Positions 56,294 through 64,000 of a stretch of 64,000 bases of DNA are shown here, in pieces. Made by a program: the position numbers and the translations under genes. Positions within the stretch are counted from its first letter, which is position 1. Every line of letters begins with the position of its first letter. This stretch comes from Stenotrophomonas maltophilia. GTDB taxonomy: Bacteria; Pseudomonadota; Gammaproteobacteria; Xanthomonadales; Xanthomonadaceae. The DNA lies in assembly GCF_002205165.1 (NCBI RefSeq), contig NZ_NIVS01000043.1, positions 100,741-164,740 of the forward strand. The letters are read 5' to 3'. A model generated the notes under the pieces. That model made no database searches. It worked only from the letters and a program-made list of their open reading frames with translations, and was not told the DNA's origin.

Positions 56294-57247
56294 TCAGTGC
56301 GGGATCGAGGCCAGTTCGTCCAGGCCCAGCGCCAGGTTGAGGTTCTGCATCGCCTGGGTGGCCGCGCCCTTGAGCAGGTTGTCCAGGGTCGCCACCACCA
56401 CCACGCGCTTGCCACCGGGGGCCACGTCGAAGCCGCCGATCTGCACGCCATGCCGGCCAGCGATCTGGCTGACCCACGGCGCTTCGTCGAGCACCTCGAT
56501 CAGCGCCTCATCAGCGTAGTACTTCTGGTAGAGCGCGATCACATCCTCGCGCTTGACCACCGTGTTGAGCCACAGGTTCACTGTCATGGTGATGCCGCGG
56601 AAGTGCGGCGCCACGTGCGGCATGAACTCGACCGGCACGCGCAGGTGCGCGGTGACTTCGCGCTCGTGCACATGGTTGGTCAGCGCGTACGGCATCAGGT
56701 TGTCGCGCAGCAGCTCGGGGTTGTTCTTGTCCGAAGGCGTGGTGCCGGCACCGGAGTAACCGGAGACCCCGAAACACTGCGGCGGGCCGGCCAGCTGCTG
56801 CAGCAGCGGGCTGATCGCCAGCTGCATCGCGGTGGCATAGCAGCCCGGGTTGCTGATGTGCTTCTGGCCCAGGTAATCGCCGCGGGTCAGCTCCGGCAGC
56901 CCGTAGTACCAGCTCGGCTCGAAGCGGTGATCAGCCGACAGGTCGACGATCACGGTCTCCGGCCTGGCCGCATCCAGCGCGGTGACGAACGGCGCGGACA
57001 GGCCATTGGGCAGCGCCAGGATCACCGCGTCCATGCCCTTGGCGGCGACGGCATCGGCATCCAGGTTTTCGAACTGCAGCTCGCCCTGCCAGTCACTATG
57101 GTGATCGCTCACGCGCTGGCCGGCCAGCTCGCGCGAGGAGACGAAGCCCAGCTGCAGGTGCGGGTGGGCAGCGATCAGCTTGATCAGCTCGGCCCCGGTA
57201 TGGCCACGGGCGCCGACGATGCCGACGGTGAAGGTCTTGGTGCTCAT
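56294..57247 (-). CDS. argC: N-acetyl-gamma-glutamyl-phosphate reductase
   Basis: 317 residues. The nucleotide-binding [20 protein letters not shown] and the active-site Cys in [17 protein letters not shown] are clear; the middle has [13 protein letters not shown] and the HV..HERE block typical of ArgC. ATG at 57247 overlaps the GNAT gene's stop by four bases, so the two are coupled. Confidence 0.95.
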   Translation of the reverse strand: MSTKTFTVGIVGARGHTGAELIKLIAAHPHLQLGFVSSRELAGQRVSDHHSDWQGELQFENLDADAVAAKGMDAVILALPNGLSAPFVTALDAARPETVIVDLSADHRFEPSWYYGLPELTRGDYLGQKHISNPGCYATAMQLAISPLLQQLAGPPQCFGVSGYSGAGTTPSDKNNPELLRDNLMPYALTNHVHEREVTAHLRVPVEFMPHVAPHFRGITMTVNLWLNTVVKREDVIALYQKYYADEALIEVLDEAPWVSQIAGRHGVQIGGFDVAPGGKRVVVVATLDNLLKGAATQAMQNLNLALGLDELASIPH

Positions 57248-57843
57248 GCGTGTGCGTCCAGGCGGTGCTGCAGGTGGCGTTTCACCCCCTGCCATTCCGC
57301 ATCGATGATGGAGAAGATGACGGTGTCACGCGGGGTGCCGTCCGGGTGGCGCTTGTGGTTGCGCAGCACGCCGTCCTGCTTGGCGCCCAGCCGCGCGATC
57401 GCGGTGCGCGAGGTGACGTTGAACCAGCTGGTCTCGAACACCACGCTCAGGCATTCCAGCCGCTCGAAGGCATGGGTGAGCAGCATCAGTTTGGTTTCAG
57501 TGTTGATGCCGGTGCGCTGGGCGGCTTCGCCATACCAGGTATAGCCGATGCTCAGGCGCGGCACCTCGGCGTCCAGATCGTAGTAGCGGGTGGTGCCGAC
57601 CACTTCATCGGCGTCGTTGAGGACCACGAACGGCAACACCTTGCCCTCGGCCTGCGCCTGCAGCGCGGCCTGGACATAGGCCGTCATGGTCTTCGCACTC
57701 GGCACCTGGGTGTACCAGAGCTTGGACAAGGTGCCATCCCCCAGTGCGCCGCGCAGGCCATCGATATGCGCCATCTGCAGCGGCTCCAGCCGGGCATGGG
57801 TGCCGGCCAGTGTGGGGACCTTGGTCCAATCGGCAAGATTCAT
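57244..57843 (-). CDS. GNAT-family N-acetyltransferase (RimJ/RimL-like) in the arginine cluster
   Basis: 199 residues from ATG 57843. The fold is recognisable from [40 protein letters not shown], the beta-bulge region [20 protein letters not shown] and [20 protein letters not shown]. It starts five bases past the NAGS-K stop and is coupled to argC. A role in arginine synthesis is not established, since N-acetylglutamate synthase activity is already in the NAGS-K fusion. It could act on a protein, small molecule or arginine intermediate. Confidence 0.88.
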   Translation of the reverse strand: MNLADWTKVPTLAGTHARLEPLQMAHIDGLRGALGDGTLSKLWYTQVPSAKTMTAYVQAALQAQAEGKVLPFVVLNDADEVVGTTRYYDLDAEVPRLSIGYTWYGEAAQRTGINTETKLMLLTHAFERLECLSVVFETSWFNVTSRTAIARLGAKQDGVLRNHKRHPDGTPRDTVIFSIIDAEWQGVKRHLQHRLDAHA

Positions 57844-57848
57844 CGGGT

Positions 57849-59174
57849 TCAGCCCTCCAGGCTGGGGGTGCGTGCGGCGCAATGCTCGACGTACGCTTTG
57901 ATGCGGTCGAAGCCGTCGGCGCCGAACCAGAACACCTTCCAGTGGCCCTGCTTGTAGCAGCCATCGGACTCGGCGTAGTAGAAGTGATTGATCGGGTTGC
58001 CGTTGCGCGAGCGCCAGAACAGCTGCGGGGTTTCGTCCAGCATGACATTCCAGACCGCGCGGCCGAGGCCCTCGCCCTGCGCGTCATCCAGCACCGCGAA
58101 CTTGTCCAGGTAGACGCCCTCGGCCTCGTCGGTGAGGATCACCGCGGTGCGGTAGTTCTCGCTGACGTAGGCGCGCAGCAGCCTGGTTTTCTGGAAGTAG
58201 TCCGGCACCAGGGTACGGCCGAAGCTGGATTCGATCAGCTGCTTCAGGCGCGGCAGATCCAGTTCGTCCCACGCGGTGGCGCGCAGCACTTTCTCGCCCT
58301 TGCGCACCAGCGTGCCCGAGCCCTTGTGGGTGAACAGTTCCTTGGCCAGGTCCGCCGGGCGCGTGATCGACACCGAGGATTCCAGCGGCAGCCGATCGAG
58401 CAGGTCCTTGATCTGTTCGATCTTGACCCGCATGCCGCCATGGATCCACGGCTGCTGCATCAGCTGGTCGTACTCGGTGGAGAGGTTGATCGAATCGATC
58501 ACCTTGCCCTCTTCATCCAGCAGGCCGCCGGTGCCGGTCAGGAAGATGATCTTGTACGGCTGCAGTTCCTGCACCAGCTCGTTGGCGGCGAAATCGGCGT
58601 TGACGTTGAGGATCTGCCCGCAGCGGGTTTCGCCCAGGCTGGTGATCACCGGGATCGAGCCGGCGCGCAGGCTGGCCTCGATCGGGGCCAGGTTGACCTT
58701 CTTGACCTCACCGACCAGGCCGTAGGTGTCCTGGTCCAGATACTCGGCTTCGAACACGCCGCCGGTGATCGAGGTCGCGCGCGCGCCGTTCTGCTGCAGC
58801 GCTTCAACCAGCTGCAGGTTGGAGGCCTGGAACACCCGGCGGACGATGGCCAGGCCTTCGGCCGACGTCACGCGCAGGCCGTTCACGGTCTGCTTCTCGA
58901 TGCCGGCTGCCGAGAGTTCGGCGTCCAGCTGCGGGCCGGCGCCGTGCAGCACGATCGGAGTCAGACCGACTTCCTGCAGGAACGACAGCGAAGAAGTCAG
59001 CGCGTCCAGATCATCGCGCAGCACCGCGCCGCCGACCTTGACCACGGCAAAGCGTTTGGCGTCCAGCTGCGAGAAACGCTTGAGGTACTGGCTGATCTCC
59101 TTCGCGCTGGCCATGCTCGAGAGCAGGCGCACGATGGTCTGACGGGTCTGGCGGTGGGGCTGGGAAGAAGGCAT
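57849..59174 (-). CDS. argB: Bifunctional N-acetylglutamate synthase/kinase (NAGS-K)
   Basis: 441 residues from ATG 59174 ([12 protein letters not shown]), close to the Xanthomonas campestris NAGS-K. N-terminal amino-acid-kinase domain (about 1-285) with [33 protein letters not shown] and [20 protein letters not shown]-terminal GNAT domain (about 290-440) with [17 protein letters not shown] and [19 protein letters not shown]. It makes N-acetylglutamate and phosphorylates it. Fusion matters because no separate argA is needed. The next gene starts five bases later. Confidence 0.95.
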   Translation of the reverse strand: MPSSQPHRQTRQTIVRLLSSMASAKEISQYLKRFSQLDAKRFAVVKVGGAVLRDDLDALTSSLSFLQEVGLTPIVLHGAGPQLDAELSAAGIEKQTVNGLRVTSAEGLAIVRRVFQASNLQLVEALQQNGARATSITGGVFEAEYLDQDTYGLVGEVKKVNLAPIEASLRAGSIPVITSLGETRCGQILNVNADFAANELVQELQPYKIIFLTGTGGLLDEEGKVIDSINLSTEYDQLMQQPWIHGGMRVKIEQIKDLLDRLPLESSVSITRPADLAKELFTHKGSGTLVRKGEKVLRATAWDELDLPRLKQLIESSFGRTLVPDYFQKTRLLRAYVSENYRTAVILTDEAEGVYLDKFAVLDDAQGEGLGRAVWNVMLDETPQLFWRSRNGNPINHFYYAESDGCYKQGHWKVFWFGADGFDRIKAYVEHCAARTPSLEG

Positions 59175-59247
59175 TTCGATATCGTCGCAGGCGGCCGCAG
59201 CCGCGATGGGAGTTCCGTCAGTGGGGGACCACGACGGCGTCATTCGA

Positions 59248-60336
59248 TCAGGCGCCGTGCGCGATGATGCGGTGCACGGACTCGGTGTAACGCTGCAGCT
59301 GCTCCAGCGTCACGAACTCATCGGCAGTGTGCGCCTGGGCGATGTCGCCCGGGCCGTACACCAGCGTGGTGTAACCCCCGGCCGAGAACAGCGAGGCCTC
59401 GGTCCAGAAATCCACCGCGTTGCCGATCGGGATATCCAGCGCATCGGCCACGTCTCGCGCGGCCAGACGGCGGTTCTCTGCTTCTGCAATATCGCCGGCC
59501 GGGAAACTCGGCCCACGGAAGGTCTCGGTGAACACCGCGGCCTCCGGTTCGGCAAACCCGGCAAACGTGGCCAGCAATGCATCGATGTCCATGGACGGCA
59601 GCGGGCGGAAGCCGAAACGCACTTCGGCCGCCGGGGCGATCATGTTGGCCTTGATGCCACCTTCCACGCGCCCGATGTTGAAACGCAGGCCGGTCAGCCC
59701 GCCAAAGCGCGCATGCGACAGCGACTCCACGTGGTCCAGCGCGCGGTTGCCCCAGCGCATCGCCTGATGCAGCGCACTGGCGGCCGCATCCTGCTTGCCG
59801 GAGGCATGCCCGGCGCGACCTTTGAACTGCATCAGCACCGAGCTGATGCCACGGTGCGCGAGCACCGCTTCGCTCATCGTGGGCTCGGCGACCAGCACCG
59901 CTTCATACGGAATGCCACGGGCGAGGAAGGCGGCGATGCAACGCGGGTCGTTGGCCTCCTCGTCGCTGGAGAACAGGAACGCGGCATCGCCATCACTGGC
60001 ATTGGCCGCGGCCACCAACGCCGCCGCAGCGCCCTTGATGTCGCACACGCCCAGCCCGATCACGCGGTCCTCGGTACGCCGCATCACATGGGGGTCGGCG
60101 GTCCAGTGCGGGGAGTCCGGCACGGTATCCAGATGCACGTTGAACAGGTACTTCGGCGTACCGCGCACCGCGTACAGGCTGACCGCACCCTCGCCATGGT
60201 CGATCACCTCCACGTTGAACCCGGGCAGGTTCGCACGCAGGTAATCGAAGATGCCGCCGGTGGTGATCGCGCGCGGCGGATTGCGCGTGTCGAACGACAC
60301 GAGCTGCTGCAGGTGGACGAGCGTCTGTTCAAGCAT
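59248..60336 (-). CDS. argE: N-acetylcitrulline (ArgE-type) deacetylase
   Basis: 362-residue M20 metallopeptidase-family enzyme. Metal-binding blocks: [44 protein letters not shown], and C-terminal [16 protein letters not shown]. In Xanthomonadaceae this enzyme deacetylates N-acetylcitrulline, which fits the neighbouring acetylornithine carbamoyltransferase. From sequence alone, acetylornithine deacetylase activity is not excluded. It starts at ATG 60336 and precedes NAGS-K by 73 bases. Confidence 0.9.
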   Translation of the reverse strand: MLEQTLVHLQQLVSFDTRNPPRAITTGGIFDYLRANLPGFNVEVIDHGEGAVSLYAVRGTPKYLFNVHLDTVPDSPHWTADPHVMRRTEDRVIGLGVCDIKGAAAALVAAANASDGDAAFLFSSDEEANDPRCIAAFLARGIPYEAVLVAEPTMSEAVLAHRGISSVLMQFKGRAGHASGKQDAAASALHQAMRWGNRALDHVESLSHARFGGLTGLRFNIGRVEGGIKANMIAPAAEVRFGFRPLPSMDIDALLATFAGFAEPEAAVFTETFRGPSFPAGDIAEAENRRLAARDVADALDIPIGNAVDFWTEASLFSAGGYTTLVYGPGDIAQAHTADEFVTLEQLQRYTESVHRIIAHGA

Positions 60337-60375
60337 GAGTCTGAGTATCCGTAGGGTTCAAAATCGGCGTTGGGA

Positions 60376-60398
60376 GGCGCCGGCCAGCGGCCGGCACC
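60376..60398. repeat. REP-like hairpin between argG and argE
   Basis: GCCGGCC-AGC-GGCCGGC with an extra paired G-G/C-C outside one mismatch. It resembles the element at 52105-52123, is in the gap after argG's stop, and has no T-run. Confidence 0.6.
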
Positions 60399-60411
60399 CC
60401 GGTGAATCGCC

Positions 60412-61605
60412 TTAGCGGTTCACCTGCGCGTACAGCGTCGAGCTCATGCCGAACAGCTTGATGAAACCTTCGGCTTCTTCCACGCCCCAGTCGGCCGACT
60501 GTGCATAGGTGGCGCCCTTGGCATTGAGCAGGTGCGGCGACTTCACGGCCACGGCATCCACACGGCCACCGCGGGTTTCCAGCACCACTTCGCCGTTGAC
60601 CTTGGTCTGCGAGGACTTCAGGAAGGCCTCGATGTCGGTCTTCAGCGGGTCGTGGTAGAAGCCTTCGTACACCAGCTCCACCCACTTGCGCGCCACGTCC
60701 GGCTTGAAGCGGTTCTGCTGCTTGGTCAGCACCGCATCTTCCAGCGCACGGTGCGCGGCCAGCAGCGAGACCAGGCCCGGCGCTTCGAACACGATGCGGC
60801 CCTTCAAGCCGATCACGGTGTCGCCGGTGTAGACGCCACGGCCGACGCCGTACGGGGCGAACAGCTTGTTGAGCTTGGCCAGGATCTGCTCACCCGGCAG
60901 CGCCTTGCCGTCCAGCTCGACCGCTTCGCCTTCGACGAACTTCAGGGTGACCGTCAGTGCCTGTTCCGGCCATTCGCTGCGCGGTGCGCACCAGCCACGG
61001 GCACCCTCGCCCGGGGCCTCCCAGCGGTCGATCTCGCCGCCGGACATGGTCAGGCCGAGCAGGTTCTCGTTGATGGTGTAGGCCTGCTGCTTGGCACGCA
61101 CGCCGAAGCCGCGCTCTTCCAGATACTTCTGCTCGTAGGCGCGGGTCTGGGTGTGTTCCTTCTGGATCTCGCGGATCGGCGCGACGATCTGGTAGTCGCC
61201 CAGCGCCTTCACGGCCAGGTCGAAACGGACCTGGTCGTTGCCCATGCCGGTGCAGCCATGGGCGATGATGTTGGTGCCCAGTTCGGCGGCGCGCTTGAGC
61301 GCGGCGTCCACGATCAGATAACGATCCGAGACCAGCAGCGGGTACTGGCCCTGGTAGCCCTCACCGGCCCACACGAACGGCTTGACGAAGCCGCTCCAGA
61401 TCGCCGGGCCACCGTCGACGGTGACATGGCTGGTGACGCCCAGCTCGGCCGCACGCTTCTCGATGAAATCGCGCTCTTCGTCATCCACGCCGCCGGTATC
61501 GGCGAACACGGTGTGCACGTTGTAGCCGCGCTCCTGCAGGTAAGGCACGCAGAAGCTGGTGTCGAGTCCGCCGGAGAAGGCCAGGACGATGTCTTTCTTG
61601 CTCAT
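60412..61605 (-). CDS. argG: Argininosuccinate synthase
   Basis: 397 residues, ATP-dependent joining of citrulline and aspartate. Opening [20 protein letters not shown] carries the PP-loop; [20 protein letters not shown] and [18 protein letters not shown] follow. ATG 61605 was chosen because the upstream extension is non-conserved and crosses a repeat element. In the acetylated-citrulline route it acts after the deacetylase next door. Confidence 0.95.
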   Translation of the reverse strand: MSKKDIVLAFSGGLDTSFCVPYLQERGYNVHTVFADTGGVDDEERDFIEKRAAELGVTSHVTVDGGPAIWSGFVKPFVWAGEGYQGQYPLLVSDRYLIVDAALKRAAELGTNIIAHGCTGMGNDQVRFDLAVKALGDYQIVAPIREIQKEHTQTRAYEQKYLEERGFGVRAKQQAYTINENLLGLTMSGGEIDRWEAPGEGARGWCAPRSEWPEQALTVTLKFVEGEAVELDGKALPGEQILAKLNKLFAPYGVGRGVYTGDTVIGLKGRIVFEAPGLVSLLAAHRALEDAVLTKQQNRFKPDVARKWVELVYEGFYHDPLKTDIEAFLKSSQTKVNGEVVLETRGGRVDAVAVKSPHLLNAKGATYAQSADWGVEEAEGFIKLFGMSSTLYAQVNR

Positions 61606-61639
61606 GGGGTCAGGGTCCAATTGAGGATGGAGATTCGGT

Positions 61640-61664
61640 GTAGAACCGACCGTTGGTCGGCTGG
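61640..61664 (-). repeat. SMAG-like GTAG palindrome upstream of argG (arm 1)
   Basis: GTAGAACCGACCGTTGGTCG then GCTGG: a GTAG-headed small palindrome whose core CCGACC-GTT-GGTCGG pairs with itself. It faces a second copy in inverted orientation about 50 bases away. Confidence 0.8.
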
Positions 61665-61714
61665 AATGTTCGATGCGCCGGCCGGCTGAAACGTTCGGTC
61701 CGCTGGTTGGGGAG

Positions 61715-61735
61715 CAGCCGACCAACGGTCGGCTC
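61715..61735 (+). repeat. SMAG-like palindrome upstream of argG (arm 2, inverted)
   Basis: CAGCCGACCAACGGTCGGCT plus one base, reverse complement of the core of arm 1. It lacks the GTAG head (GAGAG instead). The pair between argF' and argG could fold into a larger structure that affects the transcript. Confidence 0.8.
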
Positions 61736-61749
61736 TCCCCCCGCCGGCA

Positions 61750-62760
61750 TTACCGGCCGATCAACGCCGACATGATCGCCTTCTGCACATGCAGGCGGTT
61801 CTCGGCTTCGTTGATCGCGATGCACTGCGCCGAATCCATCACGCCGTCGGTCGCCTTCACGTTGCGACGCAGCGGCAGGCAGTGGCTGAAGACACCGTTG
61901 TTGGTCAGCGCCATCTTGGCTTCGTCCACGATGAAGTGCTTGTACTGGTCGCGGATCGGCTTTTCCGGTTCCCAGTTGCCGAAGAACGGCAGCGCGCCCC
62001 AGCTCTTGGCGTAGACGACATCAGCGCCGGCGTAGGCGCTGGCGATGTCATGGCTGACCTGCAGCGAACCGCCGCTTTCGGCCACGTTCTGCTCGGCCCA
62101 GCCCATGTAGCGCTCATCCAGGATGTAATCCGGGGTCGGGCACAGCAGGGTCACGTCCATGCCCATGCGGGTGGCGATGGTCAGCGCGGAGTTGGCCACG
62201 GCAGTGTTCAGCGGCTTGGGGTGGTAGGTCCAGGTCAGCACGTACTTCTTGCCGCGCAGGTCCTGCGTACCGAAGTGTTCCTGCAGCGCCATCACGTGTG
62301 CCAGTTCCTGGCACGGGTGGGTGATGGTTTCCATGTTGATCACCGGCACCGGCGAGTACTTGGCGAAGCTCTTGAGCACTTCGTCCTCGCGGTCCTTGGT
62401 CCAGTCGATGAACTTCGGGAACGCGCGCACGCCGATCAGGTCGACGTAGCGGCCCAGTACCCTGGCCACTTCGGCGATGTGTTCCTCGGTGTCCCCGTCC
62501 ATCACCGAGCCCAGGTTGAACTCGATCGGCCAGGCGTCTTTGCCCGGCTGCAGCACGATCGCGTGGCCGCCCAGCTGGAACGCACCCAGCTCGAAGCTGG
62601 TGCGGGTACGCATGGATGGGTTGAAGAACACCAGGGCAATCGACTTGCCCTTGAGCTCGTCGCCCAGTTTGTTGCGCTTGAACAACGCGGCCTGGGTCAA
62701 CAGGGCATCCAGGTCGGTGCGGCTCCAATCCTGGGTGTTCAGGAAGTGCTTCAGGGACAT
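61750..62760 (-). CDS. argF': N-acetylornithine carbamoyltransferase
   Basis: 336 residues from ATG 62760 (MSLKHFLNTQDWSR, RBS AAAGGA). It is an acetylornithine, not ornithine, carbamoyltransferase: the carbamoyl-phosphate loop FFNPSMRTRTSFELGAFQ is followed by GGHAIVLQPGKDAWPIEF, and the later blocks HPCQELAHVMALQEHFG and FSHCLPLRRNVKATDG match the Xanthomonas enzyme. The product is N-acetylcitrulline. First gene of the arginine cluster, ahead of argG. Confidence 0.94.
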   Translation of the reverse strand: MSLKHFLNTQDWSRTDLDALLTQAALFKRNKLGDELKGKSIALVFFNPSMRTRTSFELGAFQLGGHAIVLQPGKDAWPIEFNLGSVMDGDTEEHIAEVARVLGRYVDLIGVRAFPKFIDWTKDREDEVLKSFAKYSPVPVINMETITHPCQELAHVMALQEHFGTQDLRGKKYVLTWTYHPKPLNTAVANSALTIATRMGMDVTLLCPTPDYILDERYMGWAEQNVAESGGSLQVSHDIASAYAGADVVYAKSWGALPFFGNWEPEKPIRDQYKHFIVDEAKMALTNNGVFSHCLPLRRNVKATDGVMDSAQCIAINEAENRLHVQKAIMSALIGR

Positions 62761-63120
62761 CGATCGATCCTTTGCGGCTGGTTTTCCACCGTTGCCGGCG
62801 GAGGTTGGGGGCGCCGGGGCGCGTTCAGGGCTCAACAAAACGTATACAGATGAAACTTTTCAGATCGTAGAAACGAAAAAACCCAGCGCGGGGGCTGGGT
62901 TTTCCGAACAGACAGCACGAAGCTCCGGTTACCCAGCGAAAATGTGGGGTTCCGGTCGGCGGGCACGCGACGTCATGCCCGTAGCCATACGGGCGGCGCT
63001 GGTGTCGTGCTGGAAGTCGGTGAGTTTCATGGCCGCCCATCTTTGCATGCACCCGGGGTGGGTGCAAGGCCTGAATGGAAATTCAGGTTGAAGGCGTCGC
63101 CCGCAGGGCGACGGGAGGTG
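62761..63120. other. Upstream region of the arginine cluster
   Basis: 360 bases. It holds a terminator (62876-62904) for the gene to the right, the sequence TGAAACTTTTCA (62851-62862), a perfect 12-base inverted repeat, and two hairpins just past the 63121 stop: CCTGAAT-GGAA-ATTCAGG (63070-63087) and GTCGCCC-GCA-GGGCGAC (63096-63112). The inverted repeat could be a regulator site for arginine genes but does not match the ArgR box closely. No gene seen. Confidence 0.5.
62876..62904 (-). terminator. Bidirectional terminator upstream of argF'
   Basis: ACCCAGC-GCGGGG-GCTGGGT flanked by a run of A on the left and TTTT on the right, so it reads as a terminator in both directions. On the minus strand it ends the transcript of the 63121-63693 gene before the arginine promoter. 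Confidence 0.85.
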
Positions 63121-63693
63121 TCACGGGTTGGCGCCGCTGGCCTGCTCGTTGCCCACCCAGGGGGTGATCGAGACCCGGATCTTGAGCCGGTTGCCAGGAT
63201 CTTCCGGCAGGCGGGAGCGGTACTTGGTGCCCTTGTAGACGTAATCCACGTCATAGGCGATCGGGCGGCGGAACTCACGGCCGACCGGAATGATCTTGCA
63301 GTCCCGGGTCAGCAGCGGCCCGGTATTGGCCGGCGTGGCCTCGACCACCACGGTTTCCGAATAGCCGCTGTCGTCGGTGCTGCCATCTTCGCGGCGGAAG
63401 ATCGAGCGCACCGAATCCATGAAACGGCCGAAGCGGCCCTTGTCTTCCTGCGGCTCCTCGCCGGTGACATTGACCGGGGCCAGGGTGCGGGTCGAGACCG
63501 GCTCGCAGTGTTCCTCGGTGCGGGTAGCACGCAGCGTCTGGAAAATCGGCTCGACGTTGAGCACCTGGGCGTAGTCGAACTTGACGTTCTCCACGATCAC
63601 CACCCGGTTGCGCACCTCACTGTCCTGGGCGCACACCCCGAAGGCGGCACTTCCGAGCACGCAGACCAGCGTCAACAACGAAGCGGATTTCAT
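63121..63693 (-). CDS. Secreted protein with rickettsia-17-kDa-like C-terminal region
   Basis: 190 residues from ATG 63693; signal MKSASLLTLVCVLGSAAFGVC, cut near the AQD. The mature part begins VRNRVVIVENVKFDYAQVLN with two Cys (EHCEPVSTR, LTRDCKIIP). The C-terminal half, REFRRPIAYDVDYVYKGTKY then RLPEDPGNRLKIRVSITPWV, resembles the conserved C-terminus of glycine-zipper 17-kDa surface-antigen-like proteins, but no glycine zipper is visible. A charged segment (DKGRFGRFMDSVRSIFRRED) sits in its place. Function unknown. Confidence 0.8.
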   Translation of the reverse strand: MKSASLLTLVCVLGSAAFGVCAQDSEVRNRVVIVENVKFDYAQVLNVEPIFQTLRATRTEEHCEPVSTRTLAPVNVTGEEPQEDKGRFGRFMDSVRSIFRREDGSTDDSGYSETVVVEATPANTGPLLTRDCKIIPVGREFRRPIAYDVDYVYKGTKYRSRLPEDPGNRLKIRVSITPWVGNEQASGANP

Positions 63694-63847
63694 TGGCAAC
63701 AGGGAAAAGGACAAGGGGGATAGTTTAGGCAGTGAGTGGCACAAGGGGCTGAACATTACCCGTCCGTGACGCTTATGCCCATAGGCCGGCCCCGCCCGCG
63801 GGCCCGCAAACCCCCATGGCAGCACGAAACGCCTGAAGCCTTCAGCC

Positions 63848-63877
63848 GCACCGCCGGCCGGCCGATGCCGGCGGTGC
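63848..63877. repeat. Hairpin before the last partial frame
   Basis: GCACCGCCGGC pairs with GCCGGCGGTGC around an eight-base loop. It sits between the divergent genes; no T-run. It may be a REP-like element. Confidence 0.55.
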
Positions 63878-63899
63878 CGAGATCGAATTACACTTCGCG

Positions 63900-64000
63900 A
63901 TGCAGCCGACCGCCGTTCCGGGCCTTTTGACCCTGCTGCACGCGCTTGGACTGGTGCGCGACCGCCATGGCTTCGGCACCCGCCGGCGGCGGGAGGGCCC
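63900..64000 (+). CDS. Possible start of a plus-strand gene, cut by the window edge
   Basis: A frame opening at ATG 63900 reads MQPTAVPGLLTLLHALGLVR and then DRHGFGTRRRREG with no stop up to base 64000. It has no recognisable ribosome site and is too short to assign. Diverges from the 63121-63693 gene. Confidence 0.35.
   Translation, partial: MQPTAVPGLLTLLHALGLVRDRHGFGTRRRREG

Noticed and set aside
62851..62862. ArgR (ARG box) site
   Set aside because: TGAAACTTTTCA is a neat inverted repeat but its spacing does not fit the ARG-box consensus; retained only as a note in the region entry.

Overview
The window reads as chromosomal DNA of a gamma-proteobacterium of the Lysobacteraceae (Xanthomonadaceae), most likely a Stenotrophomonas. 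Evidence: uniformly high GC; an arginine cluster of the Xanthomonas type (acetylornithine carbamoyltransferase, ArgE-type deacetylase and fused N-acetylglutamate synthase/kinase); a MetX-family protein resembling Xanthomonas serine O-succinyltransferase; and short GTAG palindromes like the SMAG repeats known from S. maltophilia. This placement rests on recognition of families, not on a database search.

Layout. 1-8.9 kb: a glycan-uptake locus on the minus strand (LacI-type regulator, Oar-like TonB receptor, GH144-like lipoprotein hydrolase, binding-protein-dependent sugar ABC transporter), with two perfect LacI-type operators. 9-16.3 kb: housekeeping genes (BolA, YciI-like, ScpA-ScpB-RluB, an omega-amidase and methionine aminotransferase pair). 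16.4-23.3 kb: a complete ccmABCDEFGHI cytochrome c maturation operon, then a MetX-family acyltransferase and a cold-shock/DUF1294 fusion. 25.1-31.7 kb: divergent cydDC and cydABX around a perfect Anr/FNR box, then tRNA-Pro(CGG).

31.8-44.4 kb is the accessory part: a two-partner secretion system (fhaC transporter and a 2981-residue fhaB exoprotein) followed by four small lipoprotein genes that look like divergent copies of one another, ending at the tRNA. After an MFS transporter gene comes a complete pgaABCD operon for poly-N-acetylglucosamine, preceded by a perfect CRP/Clp box (46-52 kb).

52-63 kb: proline and arginine synthesis on the minus strand. proA and proB form one unit. argF', argG, argE', NAGS-K, a GNAT gene, argC and argH form a second, closed by a strong terminator after argH. 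The right edge holds a secreted protein of unknown function and the first codons of a possible plus-strand gene.

The window joins nutrient scavenging, respiration (cytochrome c assembly and bd oxidase), amino-acid synthesis and two surface or biofilm systems (TPS adhesin, PNAG). The best candidate for something little described is the TPS exoprotein with its tandem lipoproteins; the GH144-like utilisation locus with its own regulator is second.
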